Numbered from the stretch's first letter, positions 10,802 through 24,480 are shown. The stretch: 64,000 bases of DNA from Polytrichum commune (GCA_950295325.1 OX485805.1:55888758-55952757), one strand, 5' to 3'. The notes: generated by a model from the letters alone, not told the origin. Translations and numbers: made by a program.

Positions 10802-12008
10802 ATTTCATACGCAACTATTTTCATGTATGCCTCACATTTTTGTTCACTTTCATGCCTTTATGTATAATAATAGTAGCGTACCATTATACATATGGGATTT
10901 TTAGTCGTCATTACTAGTCCAATTTTGAAAAGTGCATCCTTATATAATCTCATAATCAACAAAAAGTCTCCAATTACCGAATATAGTGTTATGGACTCAA
11001 GCTGCCCGTGTCGCCACCAAGGACTTGCTCTAGTGAGAAGTTTTTAATCCACTCCCTAACTTGGCCATCATTCTCCTCAACCGATGTGAAAACAGGGATT
11101 CCTTGGCTTAACTGCTCATAGGAGGAATCGCGTTTGGTTCCTCTAGACTGAATTGGAGCATGAGAACCAGAGTCATATGTAGGACTAGGCGCAGGTGGGC
11201 TCTTACATTCTGGCTCTGGAGGGGGGTTCATCTTCTTCTTCCCCCTCTTGTTAGTCTTCTCTAGAGAGTTGTGGAGTTTTGCCATCTCTTTCTGGGCCGC
11301 TTTCTCCTCAGCTTCCTTCACCTTAAGCGTTTTCTTCCTATCTTCTTCTAGACGTCGCGAGAGGGCCTTTGCCCTCTCGTGCTCGTCTTCAATGCCCTGT
11401 AAATCAACCATCTCAACACCAGACTCTCCAACTGCATCCCTCGACTTCCTAAGTTCAGTTTCAAAGGAGGGAGTGAAACTAGGAGCACAGTCGAGGTACC
11501 ATCCACCTCCTGTGAGATGCGAGGTAGACCACGTCCACTGCTGATTTGCTGAGAACATGCACGTTGAGTTCGACCTGTCAAGCCATGTAGAGAGAAATAT
11601 TGGGAGATCTTCTTTTGTTATTGCTCCTTTTGCAAGGAGCTCGTACTTGAAATACCCGCGGGTTAAAAAAAACCTCATTGTTATATACCTTGCAATCAAA
11701 ATACATGTCATGTAAACAACCAAATCAATATGACAAATATAAGAATTCTAGTTGGAGAAGGATAAATCTTACCGAAAGAATACTCTTCTCACGATCAAGT
11801 CAGTTCCTTTGAAGCCCTCAAATTCGTGAATTTTGTTAAAAACATCCTGCCCTCGGAAGAAGGTGGGGAATGCATTGTCCCATAACTTCATTCTACAATC
11901 CTCGATGTATGCAACCAAGGATAAGGGCTCGCTGGGTACTTCAAAGTTGATAACCAGTCTATCTTGACGCACTGTTTCTTCATAGATAATAGAAGCCTGG
12001 TCGGATAT

Positions 12009-15000
12009 CTATGGAAAGAAAATATAATAGAAGCTTCCCGAATTCAAATAAGCGCATATGTACAATTCAGCTGAGGCCTAATCACAACCTGAGTAACATT
12101 TAGCCTAAACTAAATTCAAAATCAAATCTGATTTCAGGCCTAATCACAACCATTCCAATATCTAATCCAAACTCACATGACACTCAGATCAGATTCAGGC
12201 CTAATCACAAGCAGCCCAAATTGTAACCTAACTCACTTCACTCTCAATACAACCCACTTTAGACCCCCCTCTAGGAAGTCTTTGTACCGAGACACACTGA
12301 TGAGAATAATGTTGAGTTTCAGAAATCTTATTTCAGGCCTAATCACAACCTAAGCAACATATATCCCAAACTCACTTCACACTTAAATCAGATTCAAGCC
12401 TTATCACAACCTTATCAACTTCTAATCTTAACTCACTTCACAATAAATTCATATTTCAGGCATAATCACAAGCTAAGCAACATATATCCCAAACTCACTT
12501 CACACTTAGATCAGAGTCAAGCCTAATCACAACCATAGCAACATCTAACCCAATTGATTTCACACTGAATTCAGCCCACTTAAGACCCTTGTCTAGGGTG
12601 TCTCGGGACCGAGACACACTATTTTGAACAAATGTGACTTTCAAAAATTTGATTTCAGGCCTTATATCAGCGTTACCAACGTCACACTTAAATCATATTT
12701 CAGGCCTAATCACATTATTACCAACATCCAATAATTCAAACTCACTTCACACTTAAGGCTGATTTGAGGCCTAACAAAAACCTTAACAACATCCTACCAA
12801 AACTGATTTCACACATAAGTCAGCCCAGTTAAGACCTTGTCTAGGGTGTCTCGGGACCGAGACACACTTAAGCAACATTCAGGCCTAATCACAACCTTAT
12901 CAACTTCTAACCTTAACTCAATAGACACTGAAATCATAATCATAAGCTTAGCAACATCTAACCTAACTGACTTCACACTTAGATCAGATTCAAACCTAAT
13001 CAAAACCTTATCAACTTCTAATCTTCACTCACTTCACACTGAATTCAACCCACTTAAGACCCTTGTCTAGGGTGCCTCGGGACCCATACACACTTTTTTG
13101 ATCAAAGCTAACTTTCAGAAATTTGATTTCAGGCCTTATATCAGCCTTACCAACTTCACACTTAAATCATATATCAGGCCTAATCACATTATTACCAACA
13201 TCCAATTCAAACTCACTTCACACTTAACGTTGATTTCAGGCCTAACAAAAACCTTACCAACATCCTACCCCAACTGATTTCACACATAATTCAGCCCAGT
13301 TAAGACCTTGTCCAGGGTGTCTCGGGACCGAGACACACTATTTTGAACAATTCAAATTTGAGGCCTAAACACAACCTAAGCAACATATAACCCAAACTCA
13401 CTTCACACTTAAATCAGATTCAGGCCTAATCACAACCTAAGCAACATATAACCCAAACTCACTTCACACTTAAATAAGATACAGGCCTAATCACAACCTA
13501 AGCAAAATATAACCCAAACTCACTTCACACTTATATCATATTCAGGCCTAATCACAACCTAAGCAACATATAACCCAAACTCACTTCACACTTAAATCAG
13601 ATTCAGGCCTAATCACAACCTTATCAACTTCTAACCTTAACTCACTTGACACTAAAATCACATTTCGGGCATAATCATAAGCTTAGCAACATCTAACCCA
13701 ACTGACTTCACACTTAGATCAGATTCAACCTAATCACAACCATAGCAAAATCTAACCCAATTGATTTCACACTCAATTCATCCCACTTAAGACCCTTGGC
13801 GGGACCTAGACACACTTAAGCAACATTCAGGCCTAATCACAACCTTATCAACTTCTAATCTTAACTCACTTCACACTTAATTCAGCCCACTTAAGACCCT
13901 TGTCTAGGGTGTCTTGGGACCGAGACACACTTTTTTTAACAAAGCTGACTTTCAGAAATTTGATTTCAGGCCTTATATCAGCCTTAACAACTTCACACTT
14001 AAATCAGATTTCAGGCCTAATCACAACCTAAGCAACATATAACCCAAACTCACTTCACACTTAAATCAGATTTCAAGCCTAATCACAACCTAAGCAACAT
14101 ATAACCCAAACTCACTTGACACTTAAATCAGATTCAAGCCTAATCACAACCATAGCAACATCTAACCCAATTGATTTCACACTTACTTCAGCCCACTTAA
14201 GACCCTTGTCTAGGGTGTCTCGGGACCGAGACACACTTTTTTGAACAAAGCTGACTTTCAGAAATTTGATTTCAGGCCTTATATCAGCCTTAACAACTTC
14301 ACACATAAATCAGATTTCAGGCCTAATCACAACCTAAGCAACATATAACCCAAACTCACTTCACACTTAAATCAGATTTCAAGCCTAATCACAACCTAAG
14401 CAACATATAACCCAAACTCACTTGACACTTAAATCAGATTCAAGCCTAATCACAACCATAGCAACATCTAACCCAATTGATTTCACACTTACTTCAGCCC
14501 ACTTAAGACCCTTGTCTAGGGTGTCTCGGGACAGAGACACCCCTTATTGAGCAAATCTTTCTCTCATAAATTTGATTTCAGGCCTACTAAACACCTTAAC
14601 AACTTCACACTTAAATCAGATTTCAGGCCTAATCACAACCTAAGCAACATATAACCCAAAGTCACTGGACACTTAAATCAGATTCAAGCCTAATCACAAC
14701 CATAGCAACATCTAACCCAACTGATTTCACACTCACATCAGATTCAGGCCTATTCACAAGCTTACCAAAGTCTAACCTTCACTCACTTCACACTGAAATC
14801 AGCTGTCAGGCATTATCACAAGCTAAGCAACATATATCCCAAACTCAGTTCACACTTAGATCAGATTCAAGACTAATCACAACCATAGCAACATCTATCC
14901 CAATTGATTTCACATTTAATTCATCCCACTTAAGACCCTTGTCTAGGGTGTCTCGGGACCGAGACACCCCTTGTTGACCAAATCTTAATGTCAGAAATTT

Positions 15001-15101
15001 GATTTCAGGCCTAATCACAACCTAAGCAACATATAACCCAAACAAATTTCAGGCCTCAAGACAAACAGATTAAACGAATTGATTAGGAAGTATTAACTCA
15101 C
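12009..15101. repeat. Satellite-filled intron of gene 2 (61-base units, palindrome-punctuated)
   Basis: The basic unit, clearest at 13380-13620, is 61 bases (CTTCACACTTAAATCAG, CAGGCCTAATCACAACC, AAGCAACATATAACCC). At intervals of about 200-400 bases a different segment intervenes: CCACTTAAGACCCTTGTC, then GTGTCTCGG-GA-CCGAGACAC, then a T-rich stretch. That motif is a 9-base-pair inverted repeat with two central bases, seen intact or nearly so at about 12599, 12846, 13318, 13911, 14217 and 14948. It is a satellite organised in higher-order units inside a transcribed intron. Open frames reported on either strand here are by-products of the repeat. Confidence 0.9.
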
Positions 15102-16859
15102 TCCGGCCCAAAAGCACGCCTTAGCTAGAAATGCACCAAGTTTCTCCTCGTTGGTGGGCTTAGGGGGCAGTTTGCGGGCCTCACGTGTAGATGCAGAGGA
15201 GTTTAAATATTCCAACCATTTAACCTTAGAAGCGGCCGATGCTTTTGCAGTAACGATCAACTGCAATTTCTCCATATTGAGCTCGGGTGTAATTGAGTTA
15301 AGACTATGGTGACGTCCAATCTGCGAAACATATAGCTATTTATTAGAATCTCAGGGGTCATTAAAGAACATGAAGATTGAAAAATGTGCTTGTAAAGTAG
15401 AGTTTATACCTCTCAAAGCCATCCATCCGTCAAGTCCGGGTTTGCCAGAGCAACTAGTTTCGACATTTTCTTATGAAGTGCGTTGGCTCTTTTTTTTGTA
15501 GCAACTTTCATAGCGGTTGCTTTTTCAGCGGCGGACACTTCTACATCTGATTGCTCCACAAGTTGTCGAACACCCTCATCTGCAGCAAGTCCAAGTTCAT
15601 GCTGCACAGGGGTAGATTTAGTTAGTCATCCAAGTATACTGTAACCTAGGTGATCATTTGATTTTAGATAATCACAATATGTTAGTGATTAAAACAATGC
15701 AGTACATATTATAGAGATCATACCCGGAAGATGAAGTTCGTGAATACTTGAAGATTCAATGTGTACCACGTTTTTTTGGCATTTTGAGTTCTCTTGTACC
15801 TCTTCATCTCTGATGGAGTCAATATGTCTTGATAATGTTTGATTGGCATAAGACCATACTTTTGAATCCTAAAAAGGGTGTGAACAAAGTTGGTCTTGAC
15901 GTGAGAGTCTTCAGTATGCCTGCAATTATCAATCAAAAAGGGCGGATTAGCACATGACATTAATGGTATAACAAAAAGTATTTTACATAGAAAGAAATAC
16001 AAATTAATTAACAAAACTTACTTGTTGATGTTATGCATCACTTGCATAACAACCCCAATTTTGCCTTTTGTGTCAAGTAGGATGCTATCCACCATATAAT
16101 GCCAGGCCTCATCTGTTTTGTGAAGTCTTTCAATATGATTTAACCAAGCCTGACGCCTATGGTTACCGTCACATACAAAGAACATCAAATCCTTGAAACC
16201 GGCTAACTCCGGAACAGACTGAAGATAGGAATTAAATTCTTCATTTTTTGAATTCCAAATGGGACCCCAGGATGCCTTATCAGCTTCAGACACCTCCTGT
16301 GTTTTGCCTTCTTCATCTGTTAATGTCACATAAAAAACTGAGGAGCCCTCTCTATACCCATGGACAAACTCCTGCTCTAATTTATCAAGATCAGTTGAGA
16401 GTGTTGGCCTCACCATAGGCATGGCAAGCATTCTACATAAAGGAATATTGAACCTCGATGAACTGAAAGGTTTGACTCTCAATTGAGAGATCATGGCCAC
16501 GGAATTCAATTTCTGACGGGATCTAAGTTCATCTTCATCCCCGTCAAATGTATCCTTATCTCCAAGCCCCTCTTCATCCTCATCCTGACCTTCATCAGAA
16601 CTGTCAAGATCAATTGCAGTTTCTTTTGAAGCTTGAGTCGTTGCCGGTGAGTCCTGGGGGGTGGGGCACTCTACCTACAAAACACAGGTATGTATTTAAG
16701 ACACAACGCTGCATGGCATAAGGTACAACTAATTCACACATTATTTAACTACGTGAGTACTTACCTCTTCCCCAACATTCTGCTCATCATGGTCCATTAC
16801 GCCTTCAATAGCATTTGAAACGTAAGTTTCAAGATCGGTAGCTCCCAACCTCTGCGGAA

Positions 16860-19500
16860 AATCCAATGCTTAATTTTTCAATTTTGATTTCAGGCCTAAT
16901 CACAACCTTCCCAACAACTAACCCAAACTAAATTCAAAGTCAAATAATATGTTTTGGCGTAATCAACATCTTGGCATATAAACTAAATTCACACTCACAT
17001 CAGATTTCAGGCCTAATTACAATCCAAGAATCATTTAACCAACACTGAAATCACACTGAAATCAGATTTTGATAACAAAACCGACTTTCAGATTTCAGGC
17101 CTTATCACATTATTACCAACATCCAATTCAAACTCACTTCACGATAAAGGTTGATTTCAAGCCTAACAAAAAACTTACCAACATCCTAACAAGATTGATT
17201 TCACACATAATTCAGCCCATTTAAGACCTTGTCTAGGGTGTCTCGGGACCGAGACACACTATTTTGAACAATTCAGATTTCAGGCCTAAACACAACCTAT
17301 GCAACATATAACCCAAACTCACTTCACACTTAAATCAGAGTCAAGCCTAATCACAACCATAGCAACATCTAACCCAATTGATTTCACACTTAATTCAGCC
17401 CACTTAAGACCCTTGTCTAGGGTGTCTTGGGACCGAGACACACTTTTTTGAACAAATGTGACTCTCAGAAATTTGATTTCAGGCTTTATATCAGCCTTAC
17501 CAACTTCACACATAAATCAGATTTCAACCCTAAGCACATTATTACCAACATCCAATTCAAATTCACTTCACACTTAAGGTTGATTTCAGGCCTAACAAAA
17601 ACCTTACCAACATCCTAACCCAACTGATTTCACACATAATTCAGCCCAGTTAAGACCTTGTCTAGGGTGTTTCGGGACCGAGACACACTATTTTGAACAA
17701 TTCAGATTTCAAGCCTAAACACAATCTATGCAACATATAACCCAAATTCATTTCACACTTAAATCAGATTCAGGCCTAATCACAACCTAAGCTACATATA
17801 ACCCAAACTCACTTCACACTTAAATCAGATTCAGGCCTAATCACAACCTAAGCAACATATAATCCAAACTCACTTCACACTTATATCAGATTCAGGCCTA
17901 ATCACAACCTTATCAACTTCTAACCCAATTGATTTCACACTTAAGTCAGCCTACTTAAGACCCTTGTCTAGGGTGTCTCGGGACCGAGACACACTTTTTT
18001 GAACAAACCTAACTTTCGGAAATTTGATTTCAGGCCTTATATCAGCTTTACCAACTTCACACTTAAATCAGATTTCAGGCCTAATCACATTATTACCAAC
18101 ATCCAATAATTCAAACTCACTTCACACTTAAGGTTGATTTGAGGCCTAACAAAAACCTTAACAACATCCTACCAAAACTGATTTCACACATAAGTCAACC
18201 CAGTTAAGACCTTGTCTAAGGTGTCTCGGGACCGAGACACACTTAAGCAACATTCAGGCCTAATCACAACCTTATCAACTTCTAACCTTAACTCAATAGA
18301 CACTGAAATCATAATCATAAGCTTAGCAACATCTAACCTAACTGACTTCACACTTAGATCAGATTCAAGCCTAATCAAAACCTTATCAACTTCTAATCTT
18401 CACTCACTTCACACTGAATTCAACCCACTTAAGACCCTTGTCTAGGGTGTCTCGGGACCGAGACACACTTTTTTGAACAAACCTAACTTTCGGAAATTTG
18501 ATTTCAGGCCTTATATCAGCTTTACCAACTTCACACTTAAATCAGATTTCAGGCCTAATCACATTATTACCAACATCTGATTCAAACTCAGTTCACATTT
18601 AAGGTTGATTTCAGGCCTAACAAAAACCTCAACAACATCCTACCAAAACTGATTTCACACATAATTCAGCCCAGTGAAGACCTTGTCTAGGGTCTCTCGG
18701 GATCGAGACACACTATTTTGAACAATTCAGATTTCAGGCCTAAACACAACCTATGCAACATATAACCCAAATTCATTTCACACTTAAATCAGATTCAGGC
18801 CTAATCACAACCTAAGCAACATATAACCCAAACTCAGTTCACGCTTAAATCAGATTTAGGCCTAATCACAAGTTCACAACCAAAGCAACATATAACCCAA
18901 ACTCACTTCACACTTATATCAGATTCAGGCCTAATCACAACCTTATCAACTTCTAACCCAATTGATTTCACACTGAATTCAACCCACTTAAGACCCTTGT
19001 CTAGGGTGTCTCGAGACCGAGACACACTTTTTTGAACAAACCTAACTTTAAGAAATTTTATTTCAGGCCTTATATGAGCCTTACCAACTTCACACTTAAA
19101 TCAGATTTGATTTCAGGCCTAATCACAACCTAAGCAACATATAACCCAAACTCACTTCACACTCACCTCAGATTGAAGCCTAATCACAACCTTATCAACT
19201 TCTAACCTTACCTCACTTCACACTCACATCAGATTTCGGGCCTATTCATAACCTAAGCAATATCAAACCAACACTGAATTGACACTCACATCAGATTCAG
19301 GCCTTATCACAACCTTATTGACTTCTAACCTAAACTAAATTCACAGTCACATCATATTCAGGTCTAATCACAACCTTACCAAAGTGTACCCTAAACTCAC
19401 TTCACACTCAATTCAACCCACTTTAGACCCCCCCAAAGGGTATCTCGGAACCCTGACACACTTTGGAGAATAATGCTGGCTTTCAGAAATCTGATTTCAG
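16860..19500. repeat. Second satellite array in gene 2 intron
   Basis: This is the same satellite family as at 12.0-15.1 kb, in the intron between exons 3 and 4. The palindrome GTGTCTCGG-GA-CCGAGACAC or near copies recur at about 17238, 17433, 17667, 17971, 18220, 18447, 18700 and 19006. Segments at 18184-18445 and 12809-13070 are nearly identical (about 260 bases, few differences by eye), so the two arrays exchanged or duplicated sequence recently despite being separated by six exons. Confidence 0.9.
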
Positions 19501-20315
19501 GACCGATAGCCACAAGTGGCAAGTGGCGCTCTAGCTAAAATTCTCTCTCGGGTGTCCAAAAATCTGGCTCGGGTCTCCAAATGTCTCTCTTCGAACCCTA
19601 CATCAGAAAACAGATTCAAGGAGCCTACCTCTTCCTCGAAGTGCATCTCGCCATTATCCATGGTCCATTCGCAAAGGTCAGCTGCGTCCCGATCAAAATC
19701 TCCGAGCCCCTGTTCAGTGAATAAACTATTTTCGTTGGATAGAAACATTACCCTAATCCCAAAACCATAAAAGTTACCAATTGAAAACAATCTTCACAAA
19801 CCTGTTGCTCACTATGATCCGATGTTGAGGCACTCGAGGCTGCCCCAGGTTGAAGTTGTGTCTGTGTCATTCCCTGTTCCAGATGCCCAATCCAAATCCT
19901 ATTTACATTCCAACACCAAAAATAAAACAACAACATAATGGAAAACTAATGGGTCTCAACTGTTCTAATTATCCGTGAGAGTGGTTCACATTACGTTTTT
20001 AAAGAAAACAATATCATGAGGATTTTTGATAAACAACACCTCACTGCCCCCTTTGTCATCTGGGTTGTCTTCCTCCGTTACTGGAAATAAAACGATGGAA
20101 GCTACCGCTTCAACATCAAACGTTTTTTCCCCTTTGGAACCTCTACCTGTACCCTTAGAAGAAGTAACCCCTCTTCTACCCATTGTTGTCCGCAAATTGT
20201 ACGGCGTCCCTAAGCTTACTCTTGATTCTAACCTTTGCCTTCTCTCAATTCGCCTCTGTTTCTCACTATTCCTCCTTACTTCTCGTTCTGCTCTTGCTCT
20301 CGACCTAGTGTTCAT

Positions 20316-20740
20316 CTCTAACAAACATCTGGAGCAAACATATCTTATATATCATTTTCAAGTCTGTCAGAATTAACATCTATGCGCCATCGTTATGTTC
20401 ACATTTTCTTGTATTTAGATAGTTAATCTGCACTTACTTAAATTGATCCTTTGTTAATCCACCCTGCATTAATACACTACAAAAGGCGACGCTAAATCCT
20501 TTTCTACATAATCGTATCCTTCCATGTCAGATAATTCGTGGTGATAAAGGGATGACTACTATTGTAGTACATTCTATTCATACATGAAACAGGTTGTCCA
20601 GAATTTACATAAATAACTATTGACTATTAATTGATCTATCAGGTTATCAAATATTCGGGCATTGCTGTCTACCCTTGGTGTATATAATACCCGATTACTT
20701 GTACCCATTCCTTCATCTCATCTCATCATATTCTTCTCCA
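20316..20740. promoter_or_regulatory. Divergent promoter region between gene 2 and gene 3 side
   Basis: About 425 bases separate the minus-strand start codon of gene 2 (20315) from the first plus-strand ORF (20741). A TATA-like TATATAA lies at 20681-20687 (plus), about 55 bases upstream of that ORF. The short spacing suggests shared regulation, but no specific binding site can be named. Confidence 0.35.
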
Positions 20741-21169
20741 ATGGGTACTGACTCAAGTCTCCCGAGCCTTGCTCCTTTAGGTGCTCCTAGTTCATCACAA
20801 ATCCACACCACATCGTCGATTGATGGTTTTCCAGACGTCAACAACATGAAGATTCTAAACCCACCTTACTACTCAGTTACTCCGGCGGTCGCAGTTCAGA
20901 GTCCACATCCCCGGACTCCATCTTTGCAGACGGATGTTGCAATGCTGATAGAGGACAAGTCTACTTTACATACTCATGCCTATTCTAGAGTAGGGGTTAT
21001 TAAACCGGGCACTTACTCTAGATCTCTATTAAGGCAGGCCCCACGTCCCCAAGGTCAGGGACTCGGTTGTGCAGGATGCACTGCAGTTCATAGTTTAGGG
21101 ATTGACCATTGTCATAAACATGACGGTGACAAAAATGGCAAAGGGCCCCATAAGCGTCTTCGTCGTTAA
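20741..21169 (+). CDS. Small ORF upstream of gene 3, unknown
   Basis: A 142-codon frame starts at an ATG followed by GTDSSLPSLAPLG. The first two thirds are Ser/Pro-rich. The C terminus has a Cys/His cluster (CAGCTAVHSLGIDHCHKHDG) and ends in a Lys/Arg-rich tail (GPHKRLRR) that could be a nuclear signal. It lies on the same strand as gene 3, about 390 bases upstream, and could be a separate short protein or a 5' exon. I do not recognise a family. The stretch 21170-21556 shows no coding signal beyond short hydrophobic frames. Confidence 0.35.
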   Translation: MGTDSSLPSLAPLGAPSSSQIHTTSSIDGFPDVNNMKILNPPYYSVTPAVAVQSPHPRTPSLQTDVAMLIEDKSTLHTHAYSRVGVIKPGTYSRSLLRQAPRPQGQGLGCAGCTAVHSLGIDHCHKHDGDKNGKGPHKRLRR

Positions 21170-23474
21170 TCACAATGTAGCATTCTAATATTATTGCCGA
21201 GCTACTATCATGCTCTCCACATTATTCTTGGCGGCCGTCATTCTTATCACCTTATTTGCCAATATCTATTATAATCATCAATGTTTAGAATGTATGCCTG
21301 TTATTGGATTATACTATTTGATATGTATGCCTGTTATAGGATTCTACTATTCGGTTTCTTACCTATCTCGGACTTGCATTCAAAATTGGTTTTTCAGCCG
21401 TCTTTCAGCTTTCTCTGCATGACTCTCTATTAACTTCTGAAATTCCGCTTGCTGGTACATAAATTACCAGTTTGCACAGTAATTTCTTTCCTGTTATATA
21501 TTCTCGCCATTTCAATGTTCAGTGTACTTGTTTTGTTCAGAGTTCAGTGATTTACTATGGCCCTGCTTCGTGCTGAACCTCATTCTGTTCCGGTCCTCTT
21601 TCCATTAGGTGAAGACGGTCATGCTATAGTCACTTGTGCAACATTGAGTTTGAGGTTTCAGTATCGTGAGGTCACTATCTTTGTCGAAGAAGAAGTTTTT
21701 GACGATCATACCGGTCTAGTTTCACATGCAATTCGTCAAACTAGGGTAGAGAATGACGTCGGTGCGTTCTGGTTGCTGAAGCCTGTAAAATATCGTGTAT
21801 ATGGAGTCTCGGAGTCTATGTTAGAGTGTTCGACTGAACTTCTAACACCTAAGGAGTCGTCCACTGTTAGCATTGAGAGACCGGTGCTGGCTAGGGTCAA
21901 AATTGAGCCCGGTCTAAATACAATATATGAGTTGAGTGATGATTCCGACGGCGATGTTGAATTCCTAAAATCAGAGAGGAAAGTCCCAGCTTCGCTCTCT
22001 CCACAAGTAGTTCGCAAGGAAACAACTCCTCATGTTAGTCCGTATCGTAATCATGGTCAGGCCAATGTTGTGACAAATCATGTTGTCAGTATCATTCATT
22101 CATTGATGCGCCTTGGAGCTCGTAAGCGGTCCAAAAGTGTGTTATCTCGTATTAACTTTGATGTGATCAGACTCCAGCAGGTTGAATACCTTCCCCCTCG
22201 TTACGATGGGGACGTTATCTTCGAGTTTCCACCTTTAGGTGACCATGGCCAGAATACAAAGGCCAAGCTGCTTCGTGGAATGGATAGAAGGTACGATGGC
22301 CATGCTTGGTCTCGCACAATTACAACCAATATTTAGAATGATCTCAAGCTTTTGTTTCGTACATCTTCTTGTTTGGGCCACCTCCGTTGCGATAATCCTG
22401 CTTGTGAGTATCTTCAACGAGACCACAGGACTTCCCAAGTGAATGAAACAGAGTGGGAAGGATTATCTGAGAAATTGTTTGAAGTAGGGTCCAAGCCTCC
22501 AACTGGTTCGACCGTTGTTTGCAAATCCTGTAACGTCCCTCCAACCTGTGTTGTTGTGTGCACTGCCAAGATCTACTATGTTATTGGGACACCTCACATG
22601 ACGAGGGCTTGTGTGCACTTGGGATCTCACAACCATCCCGTCAAGTCAGGTGATCATCGGGACTTCATCGATTTGACAGACAGCTTGATTGGGGATCAAG
22701 TCGAACGCACCCCATCAGCCACTCGCTCCGCTATTGTGCTTGAAACTGCAAAGGAAGTACTGGGCCCACTCCTCCTTGCTAAAGAAGGTGAACCACAGAA
22801 GATCTTGGAGTTGGACGAGCTGCAAGTTATTTTCGATCGGTGTAAGCACCTCACCTCGCCCAACATTCGTAACGCAGTCACCACGTTCAGGACTATGCGT
22901 CACTTTGGAGTCATGGACAGTATTACCAAGTTACGCGGTGCTAGCAATTGGAGGTTCGTGCAGCAGAATAGGTTTCCAGGGCAAGGAGCGGACATGGACA
23001 AGGTCTTTATCTTCAAGATGTCTGAAGTTGGACCGGGCAGCGGAGTGGACCTGGTCAAACGTATGCAACCCGGTGGTGACTTGGAGAACTCCTGGATAAT
23101 GTTTGACCATGTCAAACGGGTCAGGTCGTGGACGACAATGGCTTGCCATGTGTACGATTCCACATATTGCCGTGTCATGACCATCGCAGTATGCGACATG
23201 CAGTCTGAAGATGTTGCAGCCCAGTCAGTCGTATGGAAGAACCTGAACGCTCTCATGGCTCAACATGGAGTGGACAAAGTCAATTTTAAAGGTTTCATGG
23301 CCGACAGTGCCCAAGCGAACTGGAATGTTGTTCGAATCATATACGGAAGTGGAGATGCGTCTGAGAAGATGGTGGACAGAGAGAGGACTTGTCTTTTCCA
23401 TTGGACGCAGTCCTTGGAGAAACATACCAAGGCCGATATCCGTCAAGACCTGCAATATCAGCATCGAATACTAT

Positions 23475-24480
23475 GTCAGTGTCGCGCACCTCTCCATGAG
23501 GAGTGCCCGAAACACCATGGGCACAAGGGGGACCCCGGAGTGACACCCGGGACTTGTGGCGCCGTTGGTGAGAGGGCCCAAGTGATCCTAGTGTGGGTGA
23601 GGGCCCCGGGCGTTGGGAACGCCTCCCACCCACGGAGACTAGGAGGCACAAGGGTAAGGCCATGAGCTATGTGTAGCTCATGGCGTGGTGATTCTAGAAT
23701 GCTCAAGAACACCTCAATCGGAGGTGTGAGCTAGGAGTTATGGCCATTTGAGTGGGGCGCTGTCCCGGGACAGCGCCCTGGTGCAGCAGTGCCTGGGAGT
23801 GACTCCCGGGACTGCCAAGGTTCAAAGAGGCATAACGTCCTCATAACTTGCCCAAATGGGGCAAGTGAGGAGTCCATCGGCATCTACGTGAAACGTAGAT
23901 GAAGATGGAGTGGTCAAGTGTTAGCATCAGACATCACACAAGGAAGTTATGATGGTATGAAGCTGCTGGGGGGTTCTAGGCCCAGCAGCTAAAGGAAAAT
24001 GTCCACTTGGCCCCAACTCTTGGTAGAGAGACAAGAGGTTGGTTGATGGTGGGGTAGGGGCCCCGCGTAGAGTCCTAGAGGCTTATATGGGTGAGGTGGT
24101 GTGGCCTCACCCACCCGAGGCCGAACGGCACGGCCTCCATTGGCATTGGCCTAATGTGAGGCCATAGTTGCCTAGTATGGTTCGGGTTGTTGTAGTGTTG
24201 CTCCGGCAACGCGATGATCAACATAAGATTGGACTTCCATGGATGGAAGTCCACATCTAAGGATTGGTTACCGATTAAAGGGGTTGGTTACCGATTGAAG
24301 GGGTGAGTCCCGAAAGCAAAGTAGGAGGGTTGGTTCCCCTCCTATGAACTATAAGGTCCGGGGTGAGAGGAGCTAACCATTAGCATGGCGGTATGCGAAG
24401 GGTTAGCGCTCGTAACCTTTGCTAGGAAATGAAAATTGGCAAGATGGTCAAGGGGGACTAGCAAGGGTTGCGACAGTCAG
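23475..24480 (+). mobile_element. Solo LTR in gene 3 with GTCAG target duplication
   Basis: The 996-base LTR runs TGTCGCGCACC ... GGTTGCGACA (23480-24475), flanked by GTCAG on both sides (23475-23479, 24476-24480). It belongs to the same family as the LTRs of TE1 and TE2. No internal region is present, so it arose by LTR-LTR recombination. It is about 20 bases longer than its relatives, partly through a duplicated GGTTACCGATT segment near 24260-24300. It contains a 24-base perfect palindrome at 23755-23778 (GGGCGCTGTCCC and its complement) and many other hairpins. Confidence 0.95.

Larger units (their letters stand above)
10989..20315 (-). pseudogene. Gene 2: ParB-like paralogue of gene 1, lacking the methyltransferase
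   Basis: Ten exons fit splice consensus: 20315-19995, 19899-19802, 19709-19629, 16851-16765, 16674-16022, 15919-15724, 15601-15410, 15320-15102, 12008-11773 and 11688-10989. The chosen ATG (20315) starts a very basic, probably coiled-coil N terminus. Exon 5 has an acidic linker followed by the ParB/DGQHR-like domain with FVCDGNHRRQAW. Later exons match gene 1 in order (SHVKTNFVHTLFRIQ, KVKWLEYLNSSASTRE, GGGWYLDC). The last exon has a Lys/Glu-rich coiled coil and stops at 10989 with no methyltransferase. An in-frame TGA (15413-15415) lies just before an exon end, at a point where gene 1 stays open. Two introns hold several kilobases of satellite repeats. Divergent from gene 3. Function unknown; probably no longer coding. 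Confidence 0.6.

Noticed and set aside
12809-18445. Satellite arrays as a CRISPR-like array, and the frames within them as genes
   Set aside because: Units are contiguous variants without unique spacers, in intron DNA of a eukaryotic gene; the frames merely follow the repeat period.
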